A DNA stretch of 64,000 nt from JAWLDA01 sp041686855 (GTDB taxonomy: Bacteria; Bacillota; Limnochordia; DTU080; RSA5), in the NCBI GenBank assembly GCA_041686855.1, contig JAWLDA010000016.1, positions 24,271 to 88,270 on the forward strand, given 5' to 3'. Every line of letters starts with the position of its first letter. The stretch's first letter is position 1. Under the pieces are notes generated by a model. That model was not told where the DNA came from and searched no databases. It saw only the letters and a list, made by a program, of their open reading frames with translations. The position numbers and the translations under genes were made by a program. Below, in pieces: positions 36,244 to 45,263 of this stretch.

Positions 36244-37357
36244 TGGGAATCCCCTCAAGCAAGGCACGGAGCGTTGTCCCACGCGCCAGCACCTCATCGG
36301 CCTGGAGGAGACTCCCCTCCGCAGCACGCTGCAGTCGATCCGCCACCGCACGCCCTAGGCCCGATCCGTCAATGCCTTCGGCCACTATCACCTCCGGCGC
36401 TCCCGCGTCCAGATAGCGCAACCCGGCATACAGGCGACGAGCCACGGCGTCCGGATTGCCGAGTGGCCCCAACACGTAACAGAGTCGATCACTCGGATCG
36501 ATGTTGAGAAGGTTCGCCGCCTCTTGAGTGAGGAGGAAGCCCGCGCGCCGGCCTTTGTCTTTAGCGTCTCGATAGAGTTGGCTCAGTGCGTGTACCACCG
36601 TGCGCCGATCACCGATGAGCACGTACAGAGGAGCGTTCGGCGCGTAGTGACGATACTTCAGCCCTGGTGACCGGACGGGCTGGCCGGTGTCAGTCTCCCG
36701 CAGCTTTGTCGCAACCTCGACATCCCCGAGGAGGCGTTCGAGCGACTCGAGGGGAAGCCCTCCCAACCTCAGGACACACGGTATCGGTGTCGTGAGATCG
36801 ACAACGGTCGACTCGAGCCCCACCCCCGTCTCCCCCCCGTCGAGGATCGCATCGATCCGTCCGGCCAGGTCGTGCCACACGTGCTTCGCACTCGTGGGAC
36901 TCGGACGACCCGATAGATTGGCACTGGGAGCGGCTAATGGGCCGTCAAAGCGCTCCAGCAAAGCCAACGCCACTGGATGATCGGGCACCCGGACTGCGAC
37001 GCTTTGCAGTCCGCCGCTCACTTCATCGGGCACCTCGGCGCTCTTGGGTAAAACCAACGATAAGGGCCCTGGCCAAAAGGCGTCTGCCAACATGTGTGCC
37101 TGCGTCGCGACCGACTCAGCCAATGAGAATGCACGCGGCGCATCCGCCGCGTGCACGATCAACGGGTTGTCGGACGGTCGACCTTTCGCCGCATAGATCG
37201 AACGTAGAGCCGTCCCGTCGCGTGCGTCAGCCCCTAACCCGTAAACTGTCTCCGTGGGGAACGCAACCAGCCCTCCCCGGCGCAAAATCTCCGCCGCTTC
37301 GTCGATTGCTTTGGCCGCTGTCGCCAGGTCCGTCGCCGAGAGCATTCGGGTCCTCAC
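36236..37357 (-). CDS. L-threonylcarbamoyladenylate synthase (Sua5/YwlC)
   Basis: About 373 residues: the YrdC/TsaC catalytic domain (about 15-210; VAFPTETVYGLGADA, KGRPSDNPLIVH, AAPSANLSGRPSPT) and a C-terminal Sua5 domain from about 240 following SPGLKYRHYAP. It makes the precursor for the universal t6A37 tRNA modification. The GTG at 37357 overlaps the prmC stop (GTGA). Order prfA-prmC-sua5 matches Bacillus. Confidence 0.95.
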   Translation of the reverse strand: MRTRMLSATDLATAAKAIDEAAEILRRGGLVAFPTETVYGLGADARDGTALRSIYAAKGRPSDNPLIVHAADAPRAFSLAESVATQAHMLADAFWPGPLSLVLPKSAEVPDEVSGGLQSVAVRVPDHPVALALLERFDGPLAAPSANLSGRPSPTSAKHVWHDLAGRIDAILDGGETGVGLESTVVDLTTPIPCVLRLGGLPLESLERLLGDVEVATKLRETDTGQPVRSPGLKYRHYAPNAPLYVLIGDRRTVVHALSQLYRDAKDKGRRAGFLLTQEAANLLNIDPSDRLCYVLGPLGNPDAVARRLYAGLRYLDAGAPEVIVAEGIDGSGLGRAVADRLQRAAEGSLLQADEVLARGTTLRALLEGIPSG

Positions 37358-38253
37358 GCCAAGCCTGCCTCCATCCTCATCACGGCGATCCGATCCCGAC
37401 CAGCCAGATCGGCCACGATTCGGCACTCGGCGAACCCGGCCCGCCGTGCGATTTCTTGTACCTCGTCGCCTTGACTCGACCCGATCTCTAAACAAAGAAA
37501 GCCGTGGGAATGCAAGTGATTTGGGGCCTGGGCCACAAGTCGCTGAACGGTAGCAAGCCCGTCATCGCCCCCACCGATAAGCGCGACTTGCGGTTCAAAG
37601 TCACGCACTTCCGGCTCTAGCGTAACCCATTCTCGCTCGGGAACGTACGGAGGATTGGATACAATGCCGTCAAAGCGCTCGTTGGCCAGGGGCTCGAGCA
37701 AGTCTCCCTGCCGAAACTGAATTCGCTCGAACACCTGGTGGGCCTTGGCGTTCTCTTGGGCTACGGCGATCGCCGATTCCTCCACATCGGTCGCCACGAT
37801 CCGGACCGATGGCGCCTCCAGAGCCAAAGAGACGGCGACGGCGCCTGAGCCGGTTCCGACATCTGCGAGGGTTGATTGAGACTCCGACTCCAACGCCCCG
37901 CTCAGCTCCTCAAGGCAGACGTCGACCAACATCTCCGTCTCCGGGCGCGGTATAAGCACCCGATGGTCCACCGTGAGCGCGACCGAACGAAACTCCCGCC
38001 TGCCCACAATGTACGCGACCGGCTCCCGGCGGGCTCTGCGAGCGACGCTCGAGCGATACGCGCTCACTTCCGCCGAGAGTAACGGACGATCGTATTGAAC
38101 GTAAAGTTGGATCCGCTCGAGGTCGAGTACGTGCCCGAGCAACACCTCGGCATCGAGACGAGGAGTCTCCACACCCGCAGTCTGTAAGTGCTTTGTGGCC
38201 AAAGTAATATAATCTAAAACAGTTCGAGGATCCGACATGAGTGCAGCACTCAC
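37354..38253 (-). CDS. prmC: Release factor glutamine methyltransferase PrmC
   Basis: 299 residues with an N-terminal helical domain (HLQTAGVETPRLDAEVLL), the SAM-binding DVGTGSGAVAVSLA, and the glutamine-binding NPPYVPE. It methylates the Gln of the GGQ loop in RF1 and RF2. It overlaps prfA, the gene for its substrate, by 4 bases. Confidence 0.96.
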   Translation of the reverse strand: MSAALMSDPRTVLDYITLATKHLQTAGVETPRLDAEVLLGHVLDLERIQLYVQYDRPLLSAEVSAYRSSVARRARREPVAYIVGRREFRSVALTVDHRVLIPRPETEMLVDVCLEELSGALESESQSTLADVGTGSGAVAVSLALEAPSVRIVATDVEESAIAVAQENAKAHQVFERIQFRQGDLLEPLANERFDGIVSNPPYVPEREWVTLEPEVRDFEPQVALIGGGDDGLATVQRLVAQAPNHLHSHGFLCLEIGSSQGDEVQEIARRAGFAECRIVADLAGRDRIAVMRMEAGLA

Positions 38254-39323
38254 ATTTCGTCGAGCCGCTCGGCCCGTTCGTGGTCTGCTAGACTCTGGAT
38301 TACCTCGTATAGGTCGCCATCCAACACTTCGTCAATCCGGTGGAGCGTGAGACCGATGCGGTGGTCAGTGACACGCCCTTGCGGAAAGTTATAGGTGCGG
38401 ATCCGCTCGCTGCGGTCCCCCGTGCCGACCTGGCCCTTGCGTTCGGCCGCCAACCTCTCTGCCTGCTCCTGCTGCATCCGGTCGAACAGGCGTGCCCGGA
38501 GGATGCGCAACGCCTTATCTTTATTCTTATGCTGGCTCTTCTCGTCTTGACACGAAACGACGAGGCCCGTGGGAACATGGGTGATTCGCACAGCTGAGTC
38601 CGTCGTGTTGACACTTTGACCGCCCGGCCCGCTCGAACGGTAGACGTCGATCCTCAGGTCGTTGGGATCAATCTCAATCTCCACCTCTTCGGCTTCGGGT
38701 AGGACCGCGACCGTCACCGTCGAGGTGTGAATGCGTCCACTCGCCTCCGTCGCGGGAACGCGCTGCACGCGGTGGACGCCGCTCTCAAACTTTAACTGGC
38801 TGTATGCACCCTGGCCATGAATCATAAAAATAATCTCTTTAAAGCCGCCAAGCTCCGTCTCGCTGGCGCTTAAAAGCTCGGACTTCCATCCTTCGCGCTC
38901 GGCAAAGCGATGGTACATCCGAAAGAGGTCTGCCGCAAACAGAGCTGCTTCGTCGCCTCCGGCTCCCCCCCGAATCTCAACGATCACATTTTTGTCATCG
39001 TTGGGGTCCTTGGGCACCATGAGGTGACGCAAGCGCTCGCTGAGAGCCTCAAGCTCCGATTGCAACGCCGTGCGCTCCTGCGTCGCCATCTCACGCATCT
39101 CTCGATCGAGATCGTCAGCAAGCAACTCCTCCGTCTGAGCCACCTCACGTGATAGGCGCAGGTACTCCCGGTATCCCTCGGCAATCTCGGAGAGCCCCGC
39201 ATGCTCTTTGGCAAGCTGCTGGTACCGTTGCTGATTGGCGATCACGGCCGGATCGCTCAATTCGGTTGTAATCGTATCGTAACGTTCAGCGATCTTCTCC
39301 AACTTTTCATCAAACGTTGACAT
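38250..39323 (-). CDS. prfA: Peptide chain release factor 1
   Basis: 357 residues, usual RF1 length. The GGQ peptidyl-hydrolysis loop is SSGPGGQSVNTTDSAV; the stop-codon reading region VHRVQRVPATEASGRIHTST contains the RF1 PAT motif (PxT). It ends translation at UAA and UAG. First gene of the prfA-prmC-sua5 chain. Confidence 0.97.
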   Translation of the reverse strand: MSTFDEKLEKIAERYDTITTELSDPAVIANQQRYQQLAKEHAGLSEIAEGYREYLRLSREVAQTEELLADDLDREMREMATQERTALQSELEALSERLRHLMVPKDPNDDKNVIVEIRGGAGGDEAALFAADLFRMYHRFAEREGWKSELLSASETELGGFKEIIFMIHGQGAYSQLKFESGVHRVQRVPATEASGRIHTSTVTVAVLPEAEEVEIEIDPNDLRIDVYRSSGPGGQSVNTTDSAVRITHVPTGLVVSCQDEKSQHKNKDKALRILRARLFDRMQQEQAERLAAERKGQVGTGDRSERIRTYNFPQGRVTDHRIGLTLHRIDEVLDGDLYEVIQSLADHERAERLDEM

Positions 39324-39360
39324 ACTCTGCCCCCATCATCCTTCATGGGAAATTCGCGAA

Positions 39361-40266
39361 CTAGGGCACCACTGCGCCCACTTCCTTGTGTCGCTCCACT
39401 GCGTCATGTTGCAGAACAACATCGAGTGAGCGAATCGCCACCTCGATTTGATCGTCGTCCGGCTCCCGTGTCGTAAGACGCTGGGTCCACATTCCGGGTA
39501 ACGAGAGGATCCGTACGATCCACGGGGCGTTTTGGCGTCCCGCTAGTCGGATTATCTCGTATGAAATCCCGGCCACAACCGGAAGGAGCGCCAGGTGAAG
39601 CCCGACACGCAACAAGAACGGAGGCCGTCCAAAGAAACTGAAGACGAAGATACTGACCAGTAGGACGAAAATTATGAAGCTCGTCCCGCACCGTCGGTGA
39701 ATCAACGTGTGCCTACGCACTTGCTCCACGGTGAGCGGATCTCCCGCTTCCAGGCAGTTGATCGCCTTGTGCTCGGCGCCATGGTACTGGAAGACTCGCC
39801 GGATATCTTTCATCGCCGAGATTGCAAGAATGTAAGCCACAAACACGGTAATCTTGAATCCGCCCTCGATCATGTTGAGCAGTACGTTGCTGGAGATATA
39901 CTCCTGAACGAAATTGAGAAAGTAGGCCGGCAGTACCACAAAGAGACCGACGGTGAGCAGCAATGCTACTCCCATTGTCAAAGCGATCTCCTTGGCGCCC
40001 AGCTCCTCTTCTTCCTCCTCAGCAAATTGGCTCGCCGAGTAGTTGAGAGCTCGAATGCCGATCACCATGGCTTCGATCAACGCGACCACTCCGCGCACGA
40101 GCGGCCATTTCAAGAACGGAAAGCGCGCCGTGATTGAGTTGAGTCGATCCTCGCGTACCACGACGTCTCCGGATTGCTTACGTACGGCAATTGCCATGGA
40201 GTTGCGTCCCCGCATCATGACGCCCTCGATCACGGCCTGTCCACCGTAGAAAAAGTTATCCGCCAT
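39361..40266 (-). CDS. DUF1385 family membrane protein (YqhQ-like)
   Basis: 301 residues with the family opening FFYGGQAVIEGVMMRG and about four membrane helices in the middle; FQYHGAEHKAINCLEAG and LIHRRCGTSFI are highly conserved in this family. Function is not established; it commonly precedes prfA in Firmicutes, as here, 38 bases away. ATG at 40266 with AGGGGTG upstream. Confidence 0.92.
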   Translation of the reverse strand: MADNFFYGGQAVIEGVMMRGRNSMAIAVRKQSGDVVVREDRLNSITARFPFLKWPLVRGVVALIEAMVIGIRALNYSASQFAEEEEEELGAKEIALTMGVALLLTVGLFVVLPAYFLNFVQEYISSNVLLNMIEGGFKITVFVAYILAISAMKDIRRVFQYHGAEHKAINCLEAGDPLTVEQVRRHTLIHRRCGTSFIIFVLLVSIFVFSFFGRPPFLLRVGLHLALLPVVAGISYEIIRLAGRQNAPWIVRILSLPGMWTQRLTTREPDDDQIEVAIRSLDVVLQHDAVERHKEVGAVVP

Positions 40267-40337
40267 CGTTTCACCCCTACGTGAATAGCGTCATGCCCAA
40301 CCTGGGTCTCCTCACGCTTCCAAGCAATAGGCACGCT

Positions 40338-41630
40338 TTATTGTACCACGTTCCCATCGGCTCGGAAACGCTCGACGCGGGCGGCCAAGGGGCGGGCGAT
40401 CTCGGCGACCAGGCACACTCCGCTGTCGTCAAACTCCTCGCGCAGGACCCGTCCGTGTTTGTGAATCCACGAAGCGACGTGAGCCTCAGGGTAAGGCACC
40501 TTAAACTCCCAACGCACGATCGGGTCAGGCGCCGCGTCTTCGATTGCGCGCAACAATGTGCCGACGCCTTCGCCGGTGAGCGCGGAGACCGCCACCGCGT
40601 TAGCAACGCGGCCAAGTAATCCCACCACGTTCCCTTCATCTGAACAGTCGATCTTGTTGAGCGCTGTCACCACAGGCTTCTCGGCGGCGCCCAGTTGGCC
40701 CAAGACGTCAAAGACCGCCCGCCCCCGCTCATACCAGTCCGGCGCCGAGACGTCCACGACGTGGACGAGGACATCAGCTTCGGTGATCTCCTCAAGCGTG
40801 GCGCGGAAAGCCGCTACTAAGTCGTGCGGGAGTTTGCGGATGAAGCCGACAGAATCGATGAGCAGCGCCTTTCGCCCCCGCGGCAGCTCGACGTGGCGTG
40901 TCGTCGGATCCAGCGTGGCAAACAGACGATCGTCGGCGTAAACTCCCGCGCCGGTTAACCGGTTAAAGAGGGTCGATTTGCCGGCGTTGGTGTAACCGAC
41001 CAAAGCTACGGTGGTCGCCAAAGCGGACTCTCTACCATCGCGCTGCAACGCTCTTTGCCGTTGTACTCGCGCCAACTCACGCCTTAGATCGGACATGCGC
41101 TTTCGAATGCGTCGCCGATCGACTTCGAGCTTTGTCTCACCGGGTCCCCGTGTCCCAATTCCACCGCCCAAGCGTGAGAGCGTTGCACCTACTCCACTCA
41201 ATCGAGGCAGAAAGTAACGGAGTTGCGCCATCTCGACTTGAATCTTGCCCTCTTTGGTTTGGGCTCGTTGCGCGAAGATGTCGAGGATGAGCTGAGTTCG
41301 ATCGACGACGCGCACGTCCAAAATGCGCTCTAGATTGCGAGCCTGTGCCGGCGATAACTCATCGTCGACGATGACCAGCGAGGCGTCGAGCGCAGTGCAT
41401 AGTTGCACAATCTCCTCGACTTTGCCACTACCCACATACGTAGCCGGATTGGGTTTGGCCCGGGCCTGGACGACGCGAGCCACTTCAACGGCGCCCGCGC
41501 TCTCGGCCAAACTAGCCAGTTCGTTCAGACTCTCTTCGATCGGAAAATCCCATGCCTCCGGCGAATCAAGACCAACCAAGATACACCGGTCGTCCATCGC
41601 CTGCTGTTGATTCGAGCCGTTTTCCGCCAC
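40338..41630 (-). CDS. hflX: GTPase HflX
   Basis: 430 residues: N-terminal HflX domain (GSGKVEEI, DDELSPAQARNLE, TQLILDIFAQRA) and a GTPase domain with G1 GYTNAGKST, G3-region DSVGFIRKLPHDLVAAF and G4 NKID. HflX splits stalled 70S ribosomes under stress. GTG at 41630 follows GGAGG. Divergent from dinB. Confidence 0.96.
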   Translation of the reverse strand: MAENGSNQQQAMDDRCILVGLDSPEAWDFPIEESLNELASLAESAGAVEVARVVQARAKPNPATYVGSGKVEEIVQLCTALDASLVIVDDELSPAQARNLERILDVRVVDRTQLILDIFAQRAQTKEGKIQVEMAQLRYFLPRLSGVGATLSRLGGGIGTRGPGETKLEVDRRRIRKRMSDLRRELARVQRQRALQRDGRESALATTVALVGYTNAGKSTLFNRLTGAGVYADDRLFATLDPTTRHVELPRGRKALLIDSVGFIRKLPHDLVAAFRATLEEITEADVLVHVVDVSAPDWYERGRAVFDVLGQLGAAEKPVVTALNKIDCSDEGNVVGLLGRVANAVAVSALTGEGVGTLLRAIEDAAPDPIVRWEFKVPYPEAHVASWIHKHGRVLREEFDDSGVCLVAEIARPLAARVERFRADGNVVQ

Positions 41631-41723
41631 GCATTAACGCCTCCATGCACAAATTGCTACGCTATCACAGGGAAACTGCCCCCGTTACCAGAATCAGTTC
41701 TGCATCATCTACCATTCCCATTC

Positions 41724-41740
41724 CCGTGTCGATGACACGG
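41724..41740. repeat. Dyad CCGTGTC-GAT-GACACGG upstream of dinB
   Basis: A perfect 7-base inverted repeat with a 3-base centre, ending 22 bases before the dinB GTG. It could be an operator in the dinB promoter region or a leader hairpin. It does not fit the Bacillus LexA consensus. Confidence 0.4.
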
Positions 41741-41762
41741 CGCTTTGGTGGGAGGGCAGCCC

Positions 41763-42908
41763 GTGCGCACCATCGTTCACGTCGATTTGGACGCGTTTTT
41801 CGCAGCCGTAGAGGCACTACGACGTCCCGAGTACCGTGGAAAGCCCTTGGTGGTCGGAGGTGACCCCAATGGCGGGCGAGGCGTGGTCGCAACGTGCTCG
41901 TACGAGGCGCGCGCCTATGGGATTCGCTCGGCCATGCCAATTCGAGAAGCCAAGCGGCGATGCCCACACGCCATCTTCGTCAGGCCGGATATGAAGACCT
42001 ATGCGAAGTATAGCGGGCTCTTTCACGAGCTTTTGTCCTCCCTCTCACCACGCGTCGAGCCGCTCTCCGTCGACGAGGCGTTCGTCGACATGACCGGTTG
42101 CGAGCACTTCTACTCTTCACCACATGCAATGGCCGCAACTATCAAGAGGCGGATTGAGGAGGCGTGCCATCTCACGGCCTCCGTAGGTGTTGCGCCCAAC
42201 AAGCTCCTTGCCAAGCTGGCGTCAGACTCTCAGAAACCCGACGGTTTAGTCGTCATCGAAGCAGCGAAGGCGCAGGCGTTTCTAGATCCCCTGCCCATTG
42301 AGCGCCTCTGGGGCATCGGGCCTAAGACTGCTGAACACCTTCGCATGCTGGGTATTAACCACGTTCGCGACGCGCGCGCCCGCACACCTCAGTGGCTCGC
42401 GGCCCATATCGGACGACGAGCGGCGGCGCACCTGCATCGGCTCTCTCAAGGTATCGACGAGCGCTTGGTGGAGCCTCCATCGGCAGCCAAGTCGATTAGC
42501 AAAGAGACCACCTTCGACCAAGACGTGACTGATCCCCAGGTGATACGGCAAACCTTCGCGCGCCTAGTCGCAGACGTGGGCGTACGACTTCGCCATAGCG
42601 GTCTCTGGGCTCACAAGGCGACGCTCAAGATACGCTTCCCCGACTTCACGACAATGACCCGACAACAAAGCTTTACGACATCGGTCGACGACGATGACTC
42701 AATTTATCGTGCGGTGCGAAAAATGTGGTCTTCATTTAACGTACAAGAAGCGGTACGCCTTGTAGGCGTTGGAGTGGGCGACCTCCATGCGATGAAACAG
42801 GAGTCCCTCTTTGAAAGTGACAGGCGCGTCGATCGTTTGAGCCAAGCGATTGATGAAGTGAATCGACGGCTTGGGGACCGGGCGCTGTACCGCGGCCGCG
42901 AATTGTGA
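41763..42908 (+). CDS. dinB: DNA polymerase IV (Y family)
   Basis: 381 residues; catalytic carboxylates in HVDLDAFFAAVE and PLSVDEAFVDMTG, the PNKLLAKLAS helix and GIGPKTAEHL helix-hairpin-helix, then a little-finger domain. Error-prone translesion polymerase. GTG at 41763 follows GGGAGGG; a TTG at 41745 lies within the ribosome site region. The final residues carry a weak clamp-binding motif possibility (QESLFE). Confidence 0.95.
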   Translation: MRTIVHVDLDAFFAAVEALRRPEYRGKPLVVGGDPNGGRGVVATCSYEARAYGIRSAMPIREAKRRCPHAIFVRPDMKTYAKYSGLFHELLSSLSPRVEPLSVDEAFVDMTGCEHFYSSPHAMAATIKRRIEEACHLTASVGVAPNKLLAKLASDSQKPDGLVVIEAAKAQAFLDPLPIERLWGIGPKTAEHLRMLGINHVRDARARTPQWLAAHIGRRAAAHLHRLSQGIDERLVEPPSAAKSISKETTFDQDVTDPQVIRQTFARLVADVGVRLRHSGLWAHKATLKIRFPDFTTMTRQQSFTTSVDDDDSIYRAVRKMWSSFNVQEAVRLVGVGVGDLHAMKQESLFESDRRVDRLSQAIDEVNRRLGDRALYRGREL

Positions 42909-42920
42909 CAAACAAACTAA

Positions 42921-42951
42921 GCCCTCGGCGACCACGTACGTCGCCGAGGGC
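42921..42951. terminator. Bidirectional hairpin between dinB and codY
   Basis: Perfect 12-base inverted repeat GCCCTCGGCGAC / GTCGCCGAGGGC with a 7-base loop between the two convergent genes. The minus-strand side is followed by a T-rich stretch (TTAGTTTGTTTG), so it is strongest for codY. Confidence 0.85.
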
Positions 42952-42988
42952 CAACGGGATGGACTGAAGAGGTGCGTTAAGCTTGCAG

Positions 42989-43777
42989 TTAAGCCCGCTT
43001 CCTCAACATATCCGAAGTGTCGCGCAGGTAAGGGTAGCGCTGGCGATCAAGTTCGTTGCGGATCTCTGGATTCAAAATCCGCAAGTAGGTCCCCTTCATT
43101 CCGAGCGAACGGGACTCGATAACGTCTGCCGACGCCAACTTACGCAACGCATTCACGACGACCGAGCGAGTGATACCCGCCTGGTCGGCAATGCGAGAAG
43201 CAACCAAAACGCCCTCGTCGCCCTCAAGTTCGTCGAAGATGTTTTGCATCGCTCGAATCTCGGAGTACGAAAGGCTGTTGATCGCCGAACGAGCCATGCG
43301 CTTGCCGACGGCCTCGTCTTCTTCTTCCTCGTCCAGAGCGTGCACGATCACCATCCCAACGATGGTGGCCGCGTACTCCAAGAGGATCCAATCGTCCTCC
43401 GGGAAATCGTCTCCGACTCCGATGACCATGACCGTACCCACTCGTCGTCCCGAACCGACTGCCGGAGCTACCAACGAAGGACGGTACCCCGTCAACTTGG
43501 CCGCCTCAGCTCCGCTGGAGAGCGCCCCAACCTTGAGGAGGGCAGAGGAGAGGTCTTCGGAGACCTGGCCCGCTTCGAGCCACCGTGCATCAAAGTCGGA
43601 CTGCGGGAACTCCCCGTCCAGCGAATCACCGAGAATCTTACCCTTCCGGGAGATCACGTAAACCTCGGCCGCCGAGTCGATTACATCGGCCAAGGTCTTC
43701 GCAAGGTCGGAGAACGAGATCGATTCACCCTCCCGTTGGAGCAGTTCTGTGATTTTGTTCACTTTCCGAAACAGCAT
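42989..43777 (-). CDS. codY: GTP- and branched-chain amino acid-sensing regulator CodY
   Basis: 262 residues: an N-terminal GAF domain that binds Ile/Leu/Val (about 1-155) and a C-terminal winged helix whose ASRIADQAGITRSVVVNALRK and VIESRSLGMKGTYL are almost invariant in CodY. It represses amino-acid synthesis and other genes when GTP and BCAA are high. The ATG at 43777 aligns with the known N-terminus and follows AAAGGA; ATG at 43789 and GTG at 43852 are also open. A promoter candidate 206 bases upstream implies a long leader. Confidence 0.95.
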   Translation of the reverse strand: MLFRKVNKITELLQREGESISFSDLAKTLADVIDSAAEVYVISRKGKILGDSLDGEFPQSDFDARWLEAGQVSEDLSSALLKVGALSSGAEAAKLTGYRPSLVAPAVGSGRRVGTVMVIGVGDDFPEDDWILLEYAATIVGMVIVHALDEEEEDEAVGKRMARSAINSLSYSEIRAMQNIFDELEGDEGVLVASRIADQAGITRSVVVNALRKLASADVIESRSLGMKGTYLRILNPEIRNELDRQRYPYLRDTSDMLRKRA

Positions 43778-43982
43778 GAAACGCGTCATCCTTTCATTTC
43801 CCCGCGCTTGACCGAAGTCCAAGGCATCCGTGAATCCTTGGCTTCCGGCCACATGGTTGAGCAGCTATCTCGTCGGCACGCGCCGTTTGAAAAATCTGTG
43901 CCAATGGTTCCTGTCGCAACTTGGCGACAATTGACCACAGGTGAGGCTCGTCCTCGACGCCCCCCTACTCGTCATCGTTATC

Positions 43983-44011
43983 ATTGTACATCGACCGACG
44001 TCCAAGTGCAA
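43983..44011 (-). promoter_or_regulatory. Candidate codY promoter
   Basis: Minus strand TTGCAC (44006-44011), 17-base spacer, TACAAT (43983-43988). It would give a leader of about 200 bases with two stem-loops before the codY start. Confidence 0.45.
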
Positions 44012-44037
44012 CACCCTAGAGCAGGTGTTCTATACCC

Positions 44038-44066
44038 TTGACAAGTTACAATCTCGATGGTAGGAT
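44038..44066 (+). promoter_or_regulatory. tRNA-Leu promoter
   Basis: TTGACA (44038-44043), 17-base spacer, TAGGAT (44061-44066), 20 bases before the mature tRNA 5' end. Confidence 0.7.
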
Positions 44067-44086
44067 GGTGGAGTAAATTCGCGGAC

Positions 44087-44174
<88 letters not shown>

Positions 44175-44207
44175 ACCAAGTCGGGATCCGCGCTGGGCGG
44201 TCCCAAG

Positions 44208-44242
44208 CGCCTCTGTGGATGACTTCCGCAGGGGCGTTTTTT
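44208..44242 (+). terminator. Rho-independent terminator of tRNA-Leu
   Basis: 12-base stem CGCCTCTGTGGA / TCCGCAGGGGCG with two G-U pairs, 5-base loop, then TTTTTT. Confidence 0.9.
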
Positions 44243-44319
44243 GTGTTCGCATTTGCCCTGCATTTGCCCTTTAGTTAAGGCACTTCATTTGCACCACTAC
44301 AGGAGGCCCAAAACCAGCA

Positions 44320-44823
44320 ATGCCCGAGACGTTAGACGCACTGATCGAGATCCCGGAAGGCAGCCGTAACAAATACGAGTACGACCGTAAGACCGGCCGC
44401 ATTTACTTCGATCGCATGCTCTTCTCCTCGATTCGTTATCCCGCGAATTACGGCCTTATCCCTGAGACTCTGGCCCTCGACGGCGACGAGCTCGACATCC
44501 TTGTCGTCACGAGTGAGCCGGTCTTCCCGGGCTGTTATGTCGAGTGCCGACCTGTTGGCGGTTTGGAGATGTGGGATGAGAAAGGTCCGGACGAGAAGAT
44601 CCTTGCAGTACCGATCGGCGAACCACGCTGGCGCGCTATCACGTCACACACCCAGTTACCGGCGCATATGTTGGACGAGATCGAGCATTTTTTTAAGCGT
44701 TACAAAGAGCTCGAACAGAAAGAGACAGGCGTCGGCGGTTGGCATGACGTCGAGTGGGCGGTCGAAGTGATACAAGCAGCTCGGCAACGCTTTAAGACGA
44801 AGGGAAGTCCGATTCGTCGATAG
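44320..44823 (+). CDS. ppa: Inorganic pyrophosphatase (family I)
   Basis: 167 residues with the family I signature DGDELDILVV (three metal-binding Asp), NKYEYD near the N-terminus and GPDEKILAVP. Hydrolyses pyrophosphate to drive biosynthesis; soluble hexamer-type enzyme. AGGAGG lies 12 bases before the ATG. Most Bacilli use family II, so family I is a lineage mark. Confidence 0.96.
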   Translation: MPETLDALIEIPEGSRNKYEYDRKTGRIYFDRMLFSSIRYPANYGLIPETLALDGDELDILVVTSEPVFPGCYVECRPVGGLEMWDEKGPDEKILAVPIGEPRWRAITSHTQLPAHMLDEIEHFFKRYKELEQKETGVGGWHDVEWAVEVIQAARQRFKTKGSPIRR

Positions 44824-44942
44824 GCCATTGACGCCGTTTGGGCGCAACGTCGTGTGCAAAAAGGAATCAGGCGAGAATGGCGGAATTCCTAAAACATGGA
44901 GGTCGTGTGTTTCTCTCGCATGCATTTAAAGGGGGTTATCGC

Positions 44943-45263
44943 GTGAAGTTGATCCTGGCCGTGGTTGAAGACGACGACGCAGCCCGCCTGATGGACGCCC
45001 TGATTGAGAGCGATTTCTCCGCCACCAAATTGGCCAGCACAGGAGGTTTCCTCTTGCGCGGCAACACCACGCTCCTAATTGGCGTCGAAGACGAGAGAGT
45101 CCAACATGTCCTGGATATCGTCGAATCAACGTGTGTTCGCAGAAAAAAACTGCTTCCACAAGCCTCGTCCGAGATTCCCACGTCCATGAGCCTGCCCATC
45201 GAGGTCGAGTCCGGAGGCGCCACGATCTTTGTCCTCACGGTGGACCAGTTCCATAAAGTTTAA
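44943..45263 (+). CDS. darA: Cyclic-di-AMP receptor DarA (YaaQ)
   Basis: 106 residues of the PII-like family: VKLILAVVEDDDAARLMD, the nucleotide loop ATKLASTGGFLLRGNTTLLIGVED and a C-terminal strand. DarA binds c-di-AMP; its output is unknown. The GTG at 44943 follows AAAGGGGG by about 8 bases; an in-frame upstream extension has no ribosome site. Its stop overlaps the folK stop by 4 bases from the other side. Confidence 0.92.
   Translation: MKLILAVVEDDDAARLMDALIESDFSATKLASTGGFLLRGNTTLLIGVEDERVQHVLDIVESTCVRRKKLLPQASSEIPTSMSLPIEVESGGATIFVLTVDQFHKV

Larger units (their letters stand above)
43778..44086. other. 309-base spacer between codY and tRNA-Leu
   Basis: No gene seen. It holds two inverted repeats in the likely codY leader (CCAAGG/CCTTGG at 43819-43841 and TGTCGC/GCGACA at 43912-43929), a minus-strand promoter candidate for codY (43983-44011) and the tRNA-Leu promoter (44038-44066). 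No clear CodY box was found. Confidence 0.6.

Noticed and set aside
43871..43910. Possible CodY box in the codY leader
   Set aside because: The minus-strand GATTTTTCAAAC stretch has too many mismatches to AATTTTCWGAAAATT.
42983..44041. 352-codon plus-strand open frame across codY and its leader
   Set aside because: Antisense to codY; no start signal and no recognisable domain.
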